Source of the DNA: Allodiplogaster sudhausi
Lineage: Eukaryota; Nematoda; Chromadorea; Rhabditida; Diplogasteridae
Direction: 5' to 3'
Length of the DNA stretch: 64,000 bases
Assembly: GCA_945643635.1 (NCBI GenBank)
Contig: CALZFC010000270.1
Span: 2,743,501 to 2,807,500 of the forward strand
Shown: positions 1 to 9,995 of the stretch, one piece after another
Position numbering within the stretch: position 1 is the first letter of the stretch
How the letters are laid out: every line of letters starts with the position of its first letter
Notes under the pieces: model-generated
Told to the model about the DNA's origin: nothing
Databases searched by the model: none
The model's input: the letters and a program-made list of their open reading frames with translations, nothing else
Position numbers and translations under genes: made by a program

Positions 1-165
1 TAATATTTAAATTGTCCTATATATTATTCAATATTAATACTTTTATATATTTCTTAAACATAGCGGATACTATTCCTTTTAATCAGTTTATTTTATTGCC
101 ACATTTTTGGGATGACCAGTAGTACTTTGTTGGACACTCTAATTTTAATTTCGAGGCACTTTCAG

Positions 166-783
166 TCGACCCCAATGATATGCTCATGGAATTGACGACG
201 AAAGGCAGCGTCAGATTCGAGGTGACGGGCGGAGAGGACGAGGTTAGCAGAATGATAGAAAGAGAGCGCGCGAAAGAGAGAGAGAGAAAGCGGAGAAAGA
301 GAGAAAGAGAGCGATGGTGGAAACGAGAGAGGCAGAGAGCGAGAAAGTTAGAGAGAGAGAGAGAGATAGGACTTGCAATGGTTGATTTGTTCTCTCTTTA
401 GATCTTTTCCATCAAACCCTTCGTGCGCTTCTTCCACGACTGCGATTTGACGGAGGAGCAAGTGAAGGAGGTCAAATTTTGTTGATCTAACTTTTCCCTT
501 GATTGTTTCTACTAACAATAAGCAGCCGAGTTCAGTAAAACAAAATAATAATAAAAAAACTAAATTTTATCAGGGCTGCAAGCATCGCGTCGATTTTCCC
601 GTTCCGAAGAAGTTCATCAACGGGCTCTACGACATGACTTTCGTCATACTCAACATCGAGCACACCGGCGAACTTTCCACAAGACACAAGCTTCTTTCTA
701 AGTGTACTTTTAATGCGACAGTTCAACCTTATACTACTTTTTCAGTAAAAGTTAAATCGCGTATTTCGTGCATCATTGAATGA
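166..783 (+). CDS. Transthyretin-like (TTL) family protein, copy 1, 5'-partial
   Basis: This is the 3' part of a TTL gene (PF01060), a nematode-expanded family of small secreted beta-sandwich proteins whose members are mostly of unknown role. Exons are 166-242, 402-470 and 574-783. They encode the VDPNDML..GGEDE strand region, the FVRFFHDCDLTEEQ segment and the GCKHRVDFPVP..YDMTFVIL segment. Splice sites (TTCAG/GTTAGC, CTTTAG/GTCAAA, ATCAG) and phases match copies 2-4. The first exon, with signal peptide, would lie left of the window. The tail is odd. Compared with the sister copies, bases around the usual terminal Cys-stop are missing, so the frame runs through former 3' UTR (STRHKLL) to a stop at 781-783. 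The final conserved cysteine is displaced. It may be an active variant or an early pseudogene. Confidence 0.75.
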
Positions 784-2225
784 AAACCGCACTGACTCGT
801 CTTCTTCTTGTCGTCTGTGTCTAACCCCTCGCACTCACTAGGAGGACTTTATCCAAACTATGTAGCTCAGCGGAGTTTCGGATTCAGGGCACGAGCGTCA
901 GAACGCAAGCATAGATGACTTAGCGGCGTAGTTACCATGCACTCCATCGTGGTGCTCCGATACCGGAACAGACACTTGACGCGGCACCTACTCTGCTAGT
1001 CTTATGAGGGGTTGCTTTCCACTAGCACTTGGCGCTTTGAACACTGCTGCTGTGCGTGACGCTGATCACAGGCCCGATACTTCTCACCGTGGTTAACTTC
1101 ACCAGGCGCCAATGGACGACTTACTGGGAAGGCCTGGCGCCAAGGAGGCGACTTAAGACGGTGACTGCCCTTCACGCGTCAATGGCGACTTACTGAGTAC
1201 TTGTCGAAACCTCGGAGTGGCGCGGTATGTTTGGCAAACAAGGGAAGCCGATTTTGGCGAACTGGAAAGAGACGCTGCGATCCTTAGGCAACGCGACTGG
1301 CAGTAGCTGGCCTCTCGCGGGGCGACACTGAGGAATTCTGCAGGCACGCCGCACGGGGGCGGCGCAAATACCACTCAGGCGCAGAACCACACGATGCCCG
1401 TAGTTGCTAACTCAGTTAGCCCTCGGTGACTTATAACGTGGAATTTTCGGAGCTTGGCTCGTGAAAGGACATTCTTCCTCCGCTAGCTCGGCTTGGATCG
1501 AGGCTTCTAATGCAGTGGCTTGACCGATTTACCACAACCGTAACCAGAGAGGCACCTGGTTGGACGGATGCGGAAGGACAGTACAAAGTTGCAGAATAAG
1601 GCAGGAAAGTTGCAGAAGAAGGCACTCACCACGGAGGGCGACGGACGAGACGGCCACATAGAAACTTCGGCGCAAAGTTTTACCAGGCGCAGGCCACAAC
1701 CGGGTAGAACACAGTTTATTAAAGGAGGTTTCCGGTGAATAATTAGAATATGTTTTGTTCTATGTGGATGCGTTCATCTTACAATTATCGTAAAACAGTT
1801 ATCCCGAAAGTTTGAGCGATTTTCTTTCATTACATTCTGAGCAATAGAAACGCGTATACTGAATAATATTAGCTGAGAGAATTAGAGAATTAGCTACAGT
1901 AGGTCATTGCCGCCCTAGAGAATTAGCTACAGTAGGTCATTGCCGCCCTAGAATATCACATACTCTCACGACGGTCGACAGGCAACATTATGAGCGCGCG
2001 CATTCAAACTGGTTCTCTAGCGCTACTATAGAATTATTCGCCGGATACTTCCTTAAATGACTCAGGTGGCGGTTTATATGGGCTCAGAATGGAGTACTTT
2101 CGTAAGGGCAAGGGAATAGTGCAGCTAGTGCGCCCATAATAATCTTCTTACGTGATATATTACCATATACACGACACTAACAAATTAAATAAAATTATTT
2201 AAATTACCTAGTTAAGTTAATAAAT
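784..2225. other. Gene-poor spacer with GC-rich insert of unknown origin
   Basis: No convincing exon was seen. From about 790 to 1735 base composition jumps to balanced/GC-rich, unlike the AT-rich flanks, then returns to AT-rich. On the minus strand this block has several short open frames with no recognised motif and an AATAAA near 1720, which would fit a decayed retroelement or its LTR. No matching termini were identified. The rest (1735-2225) is AT-rich apart from a small tandem repeat listed separately. Confidence 0.3.
1884..1949. repeat. Two tandem copies of a 33-bp unit
   Basis: The unit beginning AGAGAATTAGCTACAGTAGG occurs twice head to tail (1884-1916 and 1917-1949) without mismatch. 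It is a recent local duplication. Confidence 0.9.
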
Positions 2226-2338
2226 TTATGTACTTAAATATGCGCGTATGTGAGTAAACCACACGTGCGCATATTTGCCTATCTGTACTATATCCTAATC
2301 TACATGAAGTTATGCAAAAGTCTTCCTCATCCGATCCC

Positions 2339-2345
2339 TATAAAA
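2339..2345 (+). promoter_or_regulatory. TATA box of TTL copy 2
   Basis: TATAAAA lies 40 bases before the ATG at 2379. It sits inside a block of about 150 bp (roughly 2225-2375) nearly identical to the blocks upstream of copies 3 and 4. The distance implies a very short 5' UTR and argues for the ATG at 2379 rather than 2364. Confidence 0.7.
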
Positions 2346-2378
2346 GGCGACCCATCACGTGAAATGCACATTGTCCTG

Positions 2379-2780
2379 ATGGCTTCTCTCCTCTTCTCTC
2401 TCGCTGCTCTCTTCGCCCTCTCCGCTCTCTCGTCCGCCGAGTTTAAAATGGTCACGGTGAAAGGCACGGCGGTCTGCTACAAGAAGCTCAAGCCCAACGT
2501 TGAGGTCCAGCTCATGGAATACGATGCGCGTATGGTTATTTTGATGTTTCTCTTAATACTAATTTATTAATAATTCTATATATATTTTCTTTAAGATTAA
2601 CGATTCTATTATTTATTATCTCTTTGTTTTCTCCAAGTTTTTTGAATCCCTTTTTTTTTTGCTTGACAGCATTTGATCGCAATGATATGCTGGCGAAAAC
2701 GATGACGAACGAGAAGGGCGAATTCGAGTTGAAGAGCGGGGAGGACGAGGTTAGCAGAATGGGAAGAAGTTATTGGAACA

Positions 2781-2820
<40 letters not shown>

Positions 2821-3271
2821 AGAGATTGAGAGAGAGAGCGAGAAAAGGTGATCACGAGAGGGCGAGAGAGATAGAAAGAGAGAGAGAGAGGACTTGCGTT
2901 GAGAAGTTCCCTCTTTAGATCGGTTCGATCGAGCCCTACGTCCGCGTCATCCACGACTGCGACTTGACGGAGGAGCAAAAGAGATGGGTCTCATCTTATT
3001 GGCCTGCTTTTCCCCTTGCTTGTTGTTACCGAGCCAAAATTTTAACAGAAGCTAAACCGATCAAATAAAAAAATCATACACAAGAAGGCAGTCGAGATCA
3101 GTAAATAAAATATGTAACTTGAAAAAACTTTAATTTCACCAGGGCTGCAAGCGTCAAGTCGACTTTGAAGTGCCGGAGCAGTACATCTACGAGTCGGCCC
3201 GCCGGCCCGTCTACGACATGACTTTCGTCATTCTTGACTTCAAGCATGTCGGTGCAACGATCGTGTGCTAA
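2379..3271 (+). CDS. Transthyretin-like family protein, copy 2, intact
   Basis: This is a secreted TTL protein of 142 residues. Exons are 2379-2529, 2670-2749, 2919-2987 and 3143-3271; they total 429 nt and every phase closes. Residues 1-20 form a signal peptide (MASLLFSLAALFALSALSSA). The TTL core follows: VTVKGTAVCYKK, NVEVQLMEYD, KGEFELKSGEDE, YVRVIHDCDLTEEQ, then GCKRQVDFEVP and YDMTFVIL, ending ..TIVC. The four family cysteines (GTAVC, HDC, GC, terminal C) are present. The start at 2379 fits the TATA distance and sister copies. Intron 2 is almost pure GA repeat (2783-2818 and beyond). An AATAAA lies 45 bases past the stop. This is the most complete copy. Its ligand and role are unknown. 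Confidence 0.88.
2782..2900. repeat. (GA)n tract in TTL copy 2 intron 2
   Basis: A GA dinucleotide run starts at 2783 and continues as impure GA-rich sequence to about 2890. The same intron in copies 1, 3, 4 and 5 (about 262-365, 4163-4240, 6570-6615, 9258-9530) is also GA-rich but of different length, so the repeat predates the gene duplications and keeps changing size. Confidence 0.85.
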
Positions 3272-3315
3272 ACACTTTCCACGAGACATAAAGCTTCTTT
3301 CCTTGTGTTTGCAAC

Positions 3316-3321
3316 AATAAA
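3316..3321 (+). terminator. Polyadenylation signal of TTL copy 2
   Basis: AATAAA lies in a CAACAATAAAA context that is repeated after copy 3. Confidence 0.6.
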
Positions 3322-3702
3322 AGGCTTGATGGCCCTGCGGGCTTTCAATTATCGTTGCCTTTGTTGCAGTCGGTGTCGAGCAACGGGAAGGGGGGAAACA
3401 AGAATGTAAAAAGGAAAAAAAAGAGTCATGATGTGGCAATAAGTATAACAATGAGTACGAAAAGAAGGTGCACTGGCAGGAATGACAGATTTGATATTCA
3501 TCTGACGTGATATATCTCCATTTACATGACATTCTCGATAGCGTTCTGAACGCTGAAAAGTCAAATTTAAATATTAAAAATAACATTGTTAATTTAATAA
3601 ATTTGTGTACTTGAAATAGAAATCTCACTTGCGCATATTTGCATATCTGTACTATATCCACATAAACATGAAGTTATGCAAAAATCCTCCTCATCCGAGC
3701 CA

Positions 3703-3709
3703 TATAAAA
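3703..3709 (+). promoter_or_regulatory. TATA box of TTL copy 3
   Basis: TATAAAA lies 40 bases before the ATG at 3743, in the same conserved upstream block (about 3595-3740) as copy 2. That block reads GCGCATATTTGC then AAGTTATGCAAAA before the TATA box. Confidence 0.7.
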
Positions 3710-3742
3710 GGCGACCCATCACGTGAAATGAACATTGTCCTG

Positions 3743-4546
3743 ATGGGTTCTCTCCTCTTCTCTCTCGCTGCTCTCTTCGCAATCTCCGCTCTCTCGTCTG
3801 CCGGGATGCAAACTGTCACGGTGAAGGGCACGGCGGTCTGCTTCAAGAAGCTCATGCCCAACGTTGAGGTCCAGCTCATGGACTACGATACGTGTATGGT
3901 TATTTTGATATTTCTCTTAATACGAATAATTAATAATTCTATATATTTTCTTAAATATGAACGATTCTATTATTTATTACATATCTCTTTGTATTCTTTA
4001 AATTTCTTTTTTTTTCGACATTCTAATTTGAAGTTTCCCGCCAGTTTCAGTTGATCCCAACGATACGCTGAATACAACGAAGACGAACGACAAGGGCGAA
4101 TTCGAGATGACGGGCGGGGAGAGCGAGGTTAGAAGAATGGGAAGAAGTTACTGGAACAGCGGTGAGAGAGCGAGAGAGAGAGCGAGAGAGAGAGAGAGCA
4201 AACTTGACCACGAGAGGGCTAGAGTGATAGAGAGAGAGAGAGACATGCATTGAGAAGTTCTCACTTTAGATCGGTTCGATCGAGCCCTTCGTCCGCTTTT
4301 TCCACGACTGCGGCGTAAACAAAAATTTTTGTCTGCACTGAAGTAAAACCAATCAAATAAAAAATTATAAAAGAGAAGACTGTCGAGTTCAGTGATTACA
4401 ATAACTTGAACAAACTTTAATTTTATCAGGGCTGCAAGCGTCGCGTCGACTTCGACGTTCCGAAGGAGTTCATCAACGGGCCCGTCTACGACATGACTTT
4501 CGTCATACTTGATAACGAGTATCCCGATGAGACAATCGAATGTTAA
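3743..4546 (+). CDS. Transthyretin-like family protein, copy 3
   Basis: Exons are 3743-3893, 4051-4127, 4270-4314 and 4430-4546; they total 390 nt (129 residues) and all phases close. The signal peptide MGSLLFSLAALFAISALSSA is followed by VTVKGTAVCFKK and NVEVQLMDYD. Later come GEFEMTGGESE, IEPFVRFFHDC, GCKRRVDFDVP and a C-terminal ..DETIEC. Exon 3 is only 45 nt against 69 nt in copies 1, 2 and 4. The bases encoding the DLTEEQ-type helix are gone, and the exon now ends at a new donor (GGC|GTAAAC). The change is in frame and keeps all four cysteines, so the protein may still fold. Expression evidence would decide whether the shortened exon is used. Confidence 0.8.
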
Positions 4547-4590
4547 ACACTTTTAACGAGATATAAAGCTTCTTTCCTGGTGTTTGCAAC

Positions 4591-4596
4591 AATAAA
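4591..4596 (+). terminator. Polyadenylation signal of TTL copy 3
   Basis: AATAAA lies 45 bases after the stop, in the same context as copy 2. Immediately downstream (4600-4690) is a GC-rich stretch with GGGCCC palindromes like the hAT-type elements at 20.9 and 32.4 kb, but lacking their termini. Confidence 0.55.
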
Positions 4597-6086
4597 ATGC
4601 TTGAAGGACCGGCGGGCCCAGCTTCCGTGGGCACGGCCCGGGCAGGGCAGGTCCCGGGGAAACCCTGGCCTGCCCGTGGGCCCGTTTGGCACCGATTGTT
4701 CGGAAATTGGAGAATGATCACCTGATTCAGAAATTTTTTATCAAATGGTCACCATGGCTGACAATTGTCGAGAGATAGACGACGGACTATTCGAAAAAAC
4801 TTTTGCTTTCGGTGTAAAAAGTTTTTAGAAAAGCATGACCGAATGATGTAATTTGGCAAAAGAAAAAAAAGTGTTAAAATCGACGTGATTCATCAACCCA
4901 TGGGATCGACGCGAGAAGGCCTGTATCAAGGAAAAAGAGCATGTGGGCAGTATAACAGAAGGAGAATTTTCAATGTGAGATCGAGGTTGAGGACGATTGA
5001 ATTTTTGGCTCCTTTACGGCCAAGACATTAGAATGGTACGAATTAATCAGAGCATGCGTAGTAAGTTATTGGTCCAAATCTATAACTTTCTTTATGCATT
5101 CTAAAATTCATTCATATTTGCAAATTCGAGTAGTTAATATTATCAATTAGCCAAGCGACGCCCATGTCCAGGCCTCCTTCTCGGCTTCGTTGGCTCTTCG
5201 TCGTGTCGCCTTGATGCTCATCAACTTTGGCCATTCTCGATGCGCCTATCGACAGCTGATTCTCCAGGTGCTTCTCAATGCTGGCCCGGGGGAAGAGACC
5301 AGCATGAACGGCGATAGCAAGAAGAGAATCCCACACCCACCAGCCCTGTGATGAGAGTGAGGGAATCAGGGGGGAAAAAGAGAAATCGGGGCAAGAGAAA
5401 GAACACCATTTGAGTCATTCCCTTCCTATCTGATCAGTCAAAATTTTCATGACTTTTTCAAAGTCTGCTAGAAGCAGGGAAACCCTTGTTTCACCTGGTA
5501 TCAACGGGATCAGAATTGATCCTTCCTTTCTTCACGCTTGAATATAAATGCCTATTTGGCTTCCGATAAAAGGAATAATAAAAGGAGCCCTGCTTTATTA
5601 AACTATTGACATGTCATAAAAAAAATTGGCCCAATATCTACGGCCACTTCGTCAGATTCCGTTAGGCAAAGAATCGTCGAAATTCATCATATCTCTCCCG
5701 ACCATTGAAAAAAAAATTCTTTACATATTGTAACGAAGCTCGCCAGCATCTTCTCTGTCGTTCGGGTGTGTACTGGAAACTGGGGCAACAACGCTTTATA
5801 TAGCAACCTGCCAAACGGCAATCAAAGAATAGGGCAGGGAAGTATAAGCGGCAACCGCTCAATATGAGCGAACCATGGCGAACTGACTTATGAAGTCAAG
5901 AAATGATCACGCAAATTCATTCGTGATCGAATAATTATTATGCACTTCAGCGCATAGCATAGAGTGCAAGGGAAAAGGATGGATGAGAGGAGAATCTGCA
6001 TGACAATAGGAGCGATCTCGAGAGCTCGAAATCTTGAGCGGTGACAAATAAAATGAAATTATTTAAATTATCTAGTTAATAAGTTT
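4597..6086. other. Spacer between TTL copies 3 and 4, with one possible foreign exon
   Basis: It contains the GC-rich fragment at 4600-4690, a segment around 4780-4950 that is also found after copies 4 and 5 (so part of the duplicated unit), and a minus-strand open stretch listed separately. The remainder shows nothing recognisable. Confidence 0.5.
5112..5346 (-). other. Isolated open reading stretch, possible orphan exon
   Basis: On the minus strand, from an acceptor-like CACAG near 5347, an open frame begins GWWVWDSLLAIAVHAGLF and includes IEKHLENQLSIGASRMAKVD before a stop at 5112. It lacks a clear donor and partner exons. It may be a stray exon or transposon remnant. I do not recognise the family. 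Confidence 0.25.
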
Positions 6087-6199
6087 GTGTACTTGAAATT
6101 GGTACTGTATATGAGTAAACCACACGTGCGCATATTTGCCTATCTGTACTATATCCTCATCTACATGAAGTTATGCAAAAATCCTCCTCATCCGAGGCC

Positions 6200-6206
6200 T
6201 ATAAAA
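6200..6206 (+). promoter_or_regulatory. TATA box of TTL copy 4
   Basis: TATAAAA lies 40 bases before the ATG at 6240, in the conserved promoter block from about 6090. Confidence 0.65.
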
Positions 6207-6239
6207 GACGACCCATCACATGAAATACACATTGTCCTG

Positions 6240-7022
6240 ATGGGTTCTCTCCTTATGGCCAACGTTGAGGTCAACCTCATCGAGCACGATACATGTATGG
6301 TTATTTCTAGATTTCTCTTATTAATTTTCCAAATTATTATTTTACGTTAATAATTATATAACTTTTCTTTAAGGTGACCAATTTATTATTTTCCAAATTT
6401 TTGGAATGTCCTGTATATTTTTGTTCGATATTATAATGTGAAGTTTCCCGCGATTTTCAGTTGATCGCAATGATGATCTCATGGCAACGAAGACGAACTA
6501 CACGGGCGAATTCGAGGTGACGGGCGGAGAGGACGAGGTTAGCAGGATGTGAACAAGTTAATGAAACAACAGAGAGAGTGAGAGACAGAGAGAAAGAGTG
6601 AGAGAGACGGAGAGATAAAACTTAAGATGTTCTCTCTTCAGTACTTTTCGATCAATCCGATGGTTCTCTTCGTGCACGACTGCGACTTGACGGAGGACGA
6701 AAAGAGGAAGGTCAAAACTTTTTGATCTTGTTTTCTTTTTTTTCGGTGCTTGTTCTCGATAAGCTCCATTTTTTTTAGTATGGACTGAAGGAAAACCAAT
6801 TAAAAAATATATGAGCAAGAAAACAGTCGAGTTCAGTAAATAAAATAACTTTACAAGAAACTTTAATTTTATCAGGAATGCAAGCGTCGTGTCTACTTTG
6901 ACGTTCCGGAGGAGTACATCAACGGGCCCGTTTACGACATGACTTACGTCCCGCTTAATATCCAATACGCCAGCGAGAAGTTCTCATATGCTAGCGAGAA
7001 GTACCAGTATTGTAAATACTAA
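6240..7022 (+). CDS. Transthyretin-like family protein, copy 4, signal peptide deleted
   Basis: Exons are 6240-6294, 6461-6537, 6642-6710 and 6876-7022; they total 348 nt (115 residues) in frame. Exon 1 is 96 bases (32 codons) shorter than in copies 2, 3 and 5. It reads MGSLLMANVEVNLIEHD, so the hydrophobic core of the signal peptide and the first TTL strand with its cysteine are missing. The other exons are intact: FEVTGGEDE, FVHDCDLTEDEKRK, ECKRRVYFDVP, YDMTYVPL. The tail is longer and contains a near repeat (ASEKFSYASEKYQY). With promoter and splice sites kept but the secretion signal lost, the product would be cytosolic or misfolded. It is best read as an early pseudogene or a neofunctional variant. 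Confidence 0.6.
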
Positions 7023-7030
7023 TTTTCCAC

Positions 7031-7036
7031 AATAAA
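7031..7036 (+). terminator. Polyadenylation signal of TTL copy 4
   Basis: AATAAA lies 8 bases past the stop codon. Confidence 0.5.
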
Positions 7037-7309
7037 GAAACACTCCCTGCTGGCCGTTCTCTTAATCGCAACAATTACATTGGGACTCTTTTATATATCT
7101 CTTTGATGAACATACATGTTTTAGCAAAGAAAAAGCTAAATTGAGCATTCTGGACATGATTGGAAAAACCGCATTGAGCATGACCGAATGATGTCTTCTA
7201 GCAGAGGTACAAAATGTTTTCAATATGAGCCGAGAATGGTGAAATCGACGTGAATCATGGGAACACACTTTTTGACACGAGAGAGCAATTAAGAGAAAAG
7301 TGAATTGGA

Positions 7310-8365
7310 CTTTTTAAAAGGACAATTTACATAATTTGAAAGTCATAATTTCGAGCAATGATCAAATGAGGTGAACACATTTCGCCCAAATGGAAAAAGG
7401 ACCAAATTAACCCCGAAGGGGTTCAAAAAAAATCCAACCGTACGAACAGCGCCGCTAGGGAATACATACATAGTGCAAAGGGAAGTCTCACAAATTGGTT
7501 TCGTTTGTAGGCATTCGCTCCTCAGCCGAGTGTGTTGAGAATCCTTCTCAAGAGAACAGAGAAGGACATATGTACGTTGAGGTGGTCATGCATTTTTTCG
7601 ACGAAACTTTTGCTAAACGGTCTCTCAATTTACTACTGGGTCCATGGCAGAGAGGAGCACGATATGGTATGAGTGAAAAGAATGGTAATTGGCGTCTTAA
7701 AATCGTTTCATCTTGAGCGCTGTTTGAAGCCACATTTCAGACCGGAATTCTGGCAGCACGCAGGAATAACAGAACTTTAAATTTAACAGTTGTCGTCCAC
7801 TAAATGGTGGCCTAATAGGCTTGTCGTGGCATAGTGCTTTTCGATTAAAGGTTTCGAAACAAGGATCTTGGCAAATTTCCAGGATCACGTTGCTTTAACC
7901 TATCGTACGATCCGATGGGCCATTTCGTGTTAGGAGTTAACGACTTTAAACCTCCTTTAAAATAACAATTTCCAGAATTTGAAAAACGAAAGTTCCGAGC
8001 AATGATCAAACGAAGTGAACACATGGCACACATCTATAATTTAAAAAAAAGGACAAAAGTATCCCCGGTAGAGGTAGAAAAATCCAGCAGTATGAACAGT
8101 GGAAAGGGAACTTTTACAAATTTTGTTCGGTTCATGGTTCTTGGTCTCCTTTAAGGACGAAGATTCTCTTGCCAGCTCTGTCTGCACCACGACTATGCTC
8201 CTCGACCGAATGCCTTTAAATTACTCCTCCAGAGAACAGAGAAGGGCATGCGTTAAAGACGTCCTGTAACCCAACGTCATTTAAATCTTTTTCCCTTCCT
8301 GAACGGTGTCTTATTTTACTGCTGGGACCAGGACAGAGAGGAGCACAATATGGTACGAAAAATAC
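7310..8365. repeat. Diverged tandem duplication, about 643-bp period
   Basis: The segment 7310-7690 matches 7955-8365 in order. Shared landmarks are GAGCAATGATCAAA with GTGAACACAT, then CAGAGAACAGAGAAGG, then CAGAGAGGAGCAC with ATATGGTA. Divergence is substantial, so the duplication is older than the TTL copies' sharper similarities. Neither unit holds a supported exon. Confidence 0.65.
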
Positions 8366-9257
8366 ATACATAAGAAATGAAATATACATATTGTACGTAC
8401 ACCCGCTCGATCTCGGATGCGCTGCGCATCGCCTTCAAATCGCTTCAGCGTAAGTAATGAAGCAACGTTCGATTGAAGTTGAAGCAGAATTGAATCATGG
8501 AGAAAGAGAAATTGGCGGTAGGAGAAAGAATGTTAGTTGAGTCACTGCCTTCTTGTATGGTCTGTCATATTTCCAAGGATACTTTTCCCGCTCGAAAATC
8601 ATCATGCTTTTCAGTCGCCGAAATCAAAATATATAAAGCGAGATTCTGTTGAAGACAATAACGCTGCCTCTCCCTTTCCTGTCTTCGAAAAAGACAAACA
8701 GCTGGCGGAAAAGAATGTATATATGTATATAAGCGACATTTCAACTACATAGTTCTTCCAAAGTCGTTCTAATAGCCCTAAAATCACCTCTACCTCTCTG
8801 ACTGTCTCTACGTTTCTCTCTCTCTCTCTCTCTCTCTCTCATAGATGCGTTCTCTCCTCCTCTCTCTCGCCGCTCTCTTTGCCCTCTCCGCTCTCTCGTC
8901 TGCCAAGATGCAGAATGTGACTGTGAAGGGCACGGCGATCTGCCACAAGAAGCACATGCCCGACATAGTCGTTCAGCTCATCGAATACGACATGTGTACG
9001 TCTCTTTTATTAATAGTAAATTTTTCTAACCAATTATTTAATTTTAGGAATAAGTTTTATTCGTGATTTTGTTGCCACATTTATGGGATGGCCACTAATT
9101 ATCTTGTTTGCCACTCTAATCTGAATTAAAGTTTCCCGCTATTTTCAGTTGACTTCAATGATCTGCTTATGGTGATGAATACGAACGACATGGGTGACGG
9201 GCGGAGAGGACGAGGTTAGCAGCATGGGAAGAAAACAACTGAGAAAGGGAGGGAGAG

Positions 9258-9260
9258 AGC

Positions 9261-9306
<46 letters not shown>

Positions 9307-9345
9307 GAGAGAGAGAGAGCGAGAGAGAGAGAGAGAAGAGAGAGA

Positions 9346-9400
<55 letters not shown>

Positions 9401-9536
9401 CGAGAGAGAATGAGAGAGAGAGCGAGAGAGAGAGAGAGAGAGAAAGCGAGAGAGAGAGAAAGCGAGAGAGAGAGAGAGAGAAAGCGAGAGAGAGAGAGAG
9501 AGCGAGAGAGAGAGAGAGAGAGAGAGATGTGGTGAA
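9258..9536. repeat. Long (GA)n tract in TTL copy 5
   Basis: About 280 bp of nearly pure GA dinucleotide with scattered AA and GC breaks fills the intron-2 position. Both strands read as open frames of Arg-Glu or Ser-Leu; these are repeat artefacts. Confidence 0.9.
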
Positions 9537-9721
9537 AACGAGAGAGGCAGTTAGAGAGAGATCGGACTCGCAATAGTTGAGAAGAAGAAGGTCTACTCTT
9601 CTTTATCTAACTTTTTACTAACCACCATTTAAGTTTGCAAACAAGTTATTCCAATTAAACAAGAAATTATAAACAAGAATGGAGTCGATTTCAGCAAATT
9701 TAAAAAAAAACTTTTTTTTAA

Positions 9722-9995
9722 AGGAACCATGCACTGAATAATGCTACCGTAGTATATTGGGACCATTTTGAACGCGCGCCCTCAAATATTTGGCCCATCT
9801 GCGGGTTAGAGAGCGTGTGAAATAGGAGGGTGGCTAACAGCTACAGTAAAAAATTTTGGCCCAGCCACATTTCGCGTGCTTCTAGCTTTTTAGCAAGTAT
9901 ACAAAAATGGTTCAAACTTTCCAGAAGTATGTTTTAGACTGATGCTAATAGATCCCCGTCCGTAAAACTATATGTTAGATATTCATGTTAGATAA
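9722..9995. mobile_element. Probable insertion in intron 3 of TTL copy 5
   Basis: The intron-3 tail (A-run then CTTTTTTTA) occurs on both sides of this segment (about 9704-9720 and 10000-10017), as expected for a target duplication or A/T-rich recombination. The inserted sequence has no coding potential or visible inverted termini. Confidence 0.35.

Noticed and set aside
9145..9573. Open frames of Ser-Leu or Arg-Glu repeats on both strands
   Set aside because: They are pure translations of the (GA)n/(CT)n tract. The same holds for similar frames at 28.0, 29.0, 29.8, 32.0, 35.4, 38.4, 48.4, 56.5, 59.7 and 62.5 kb.
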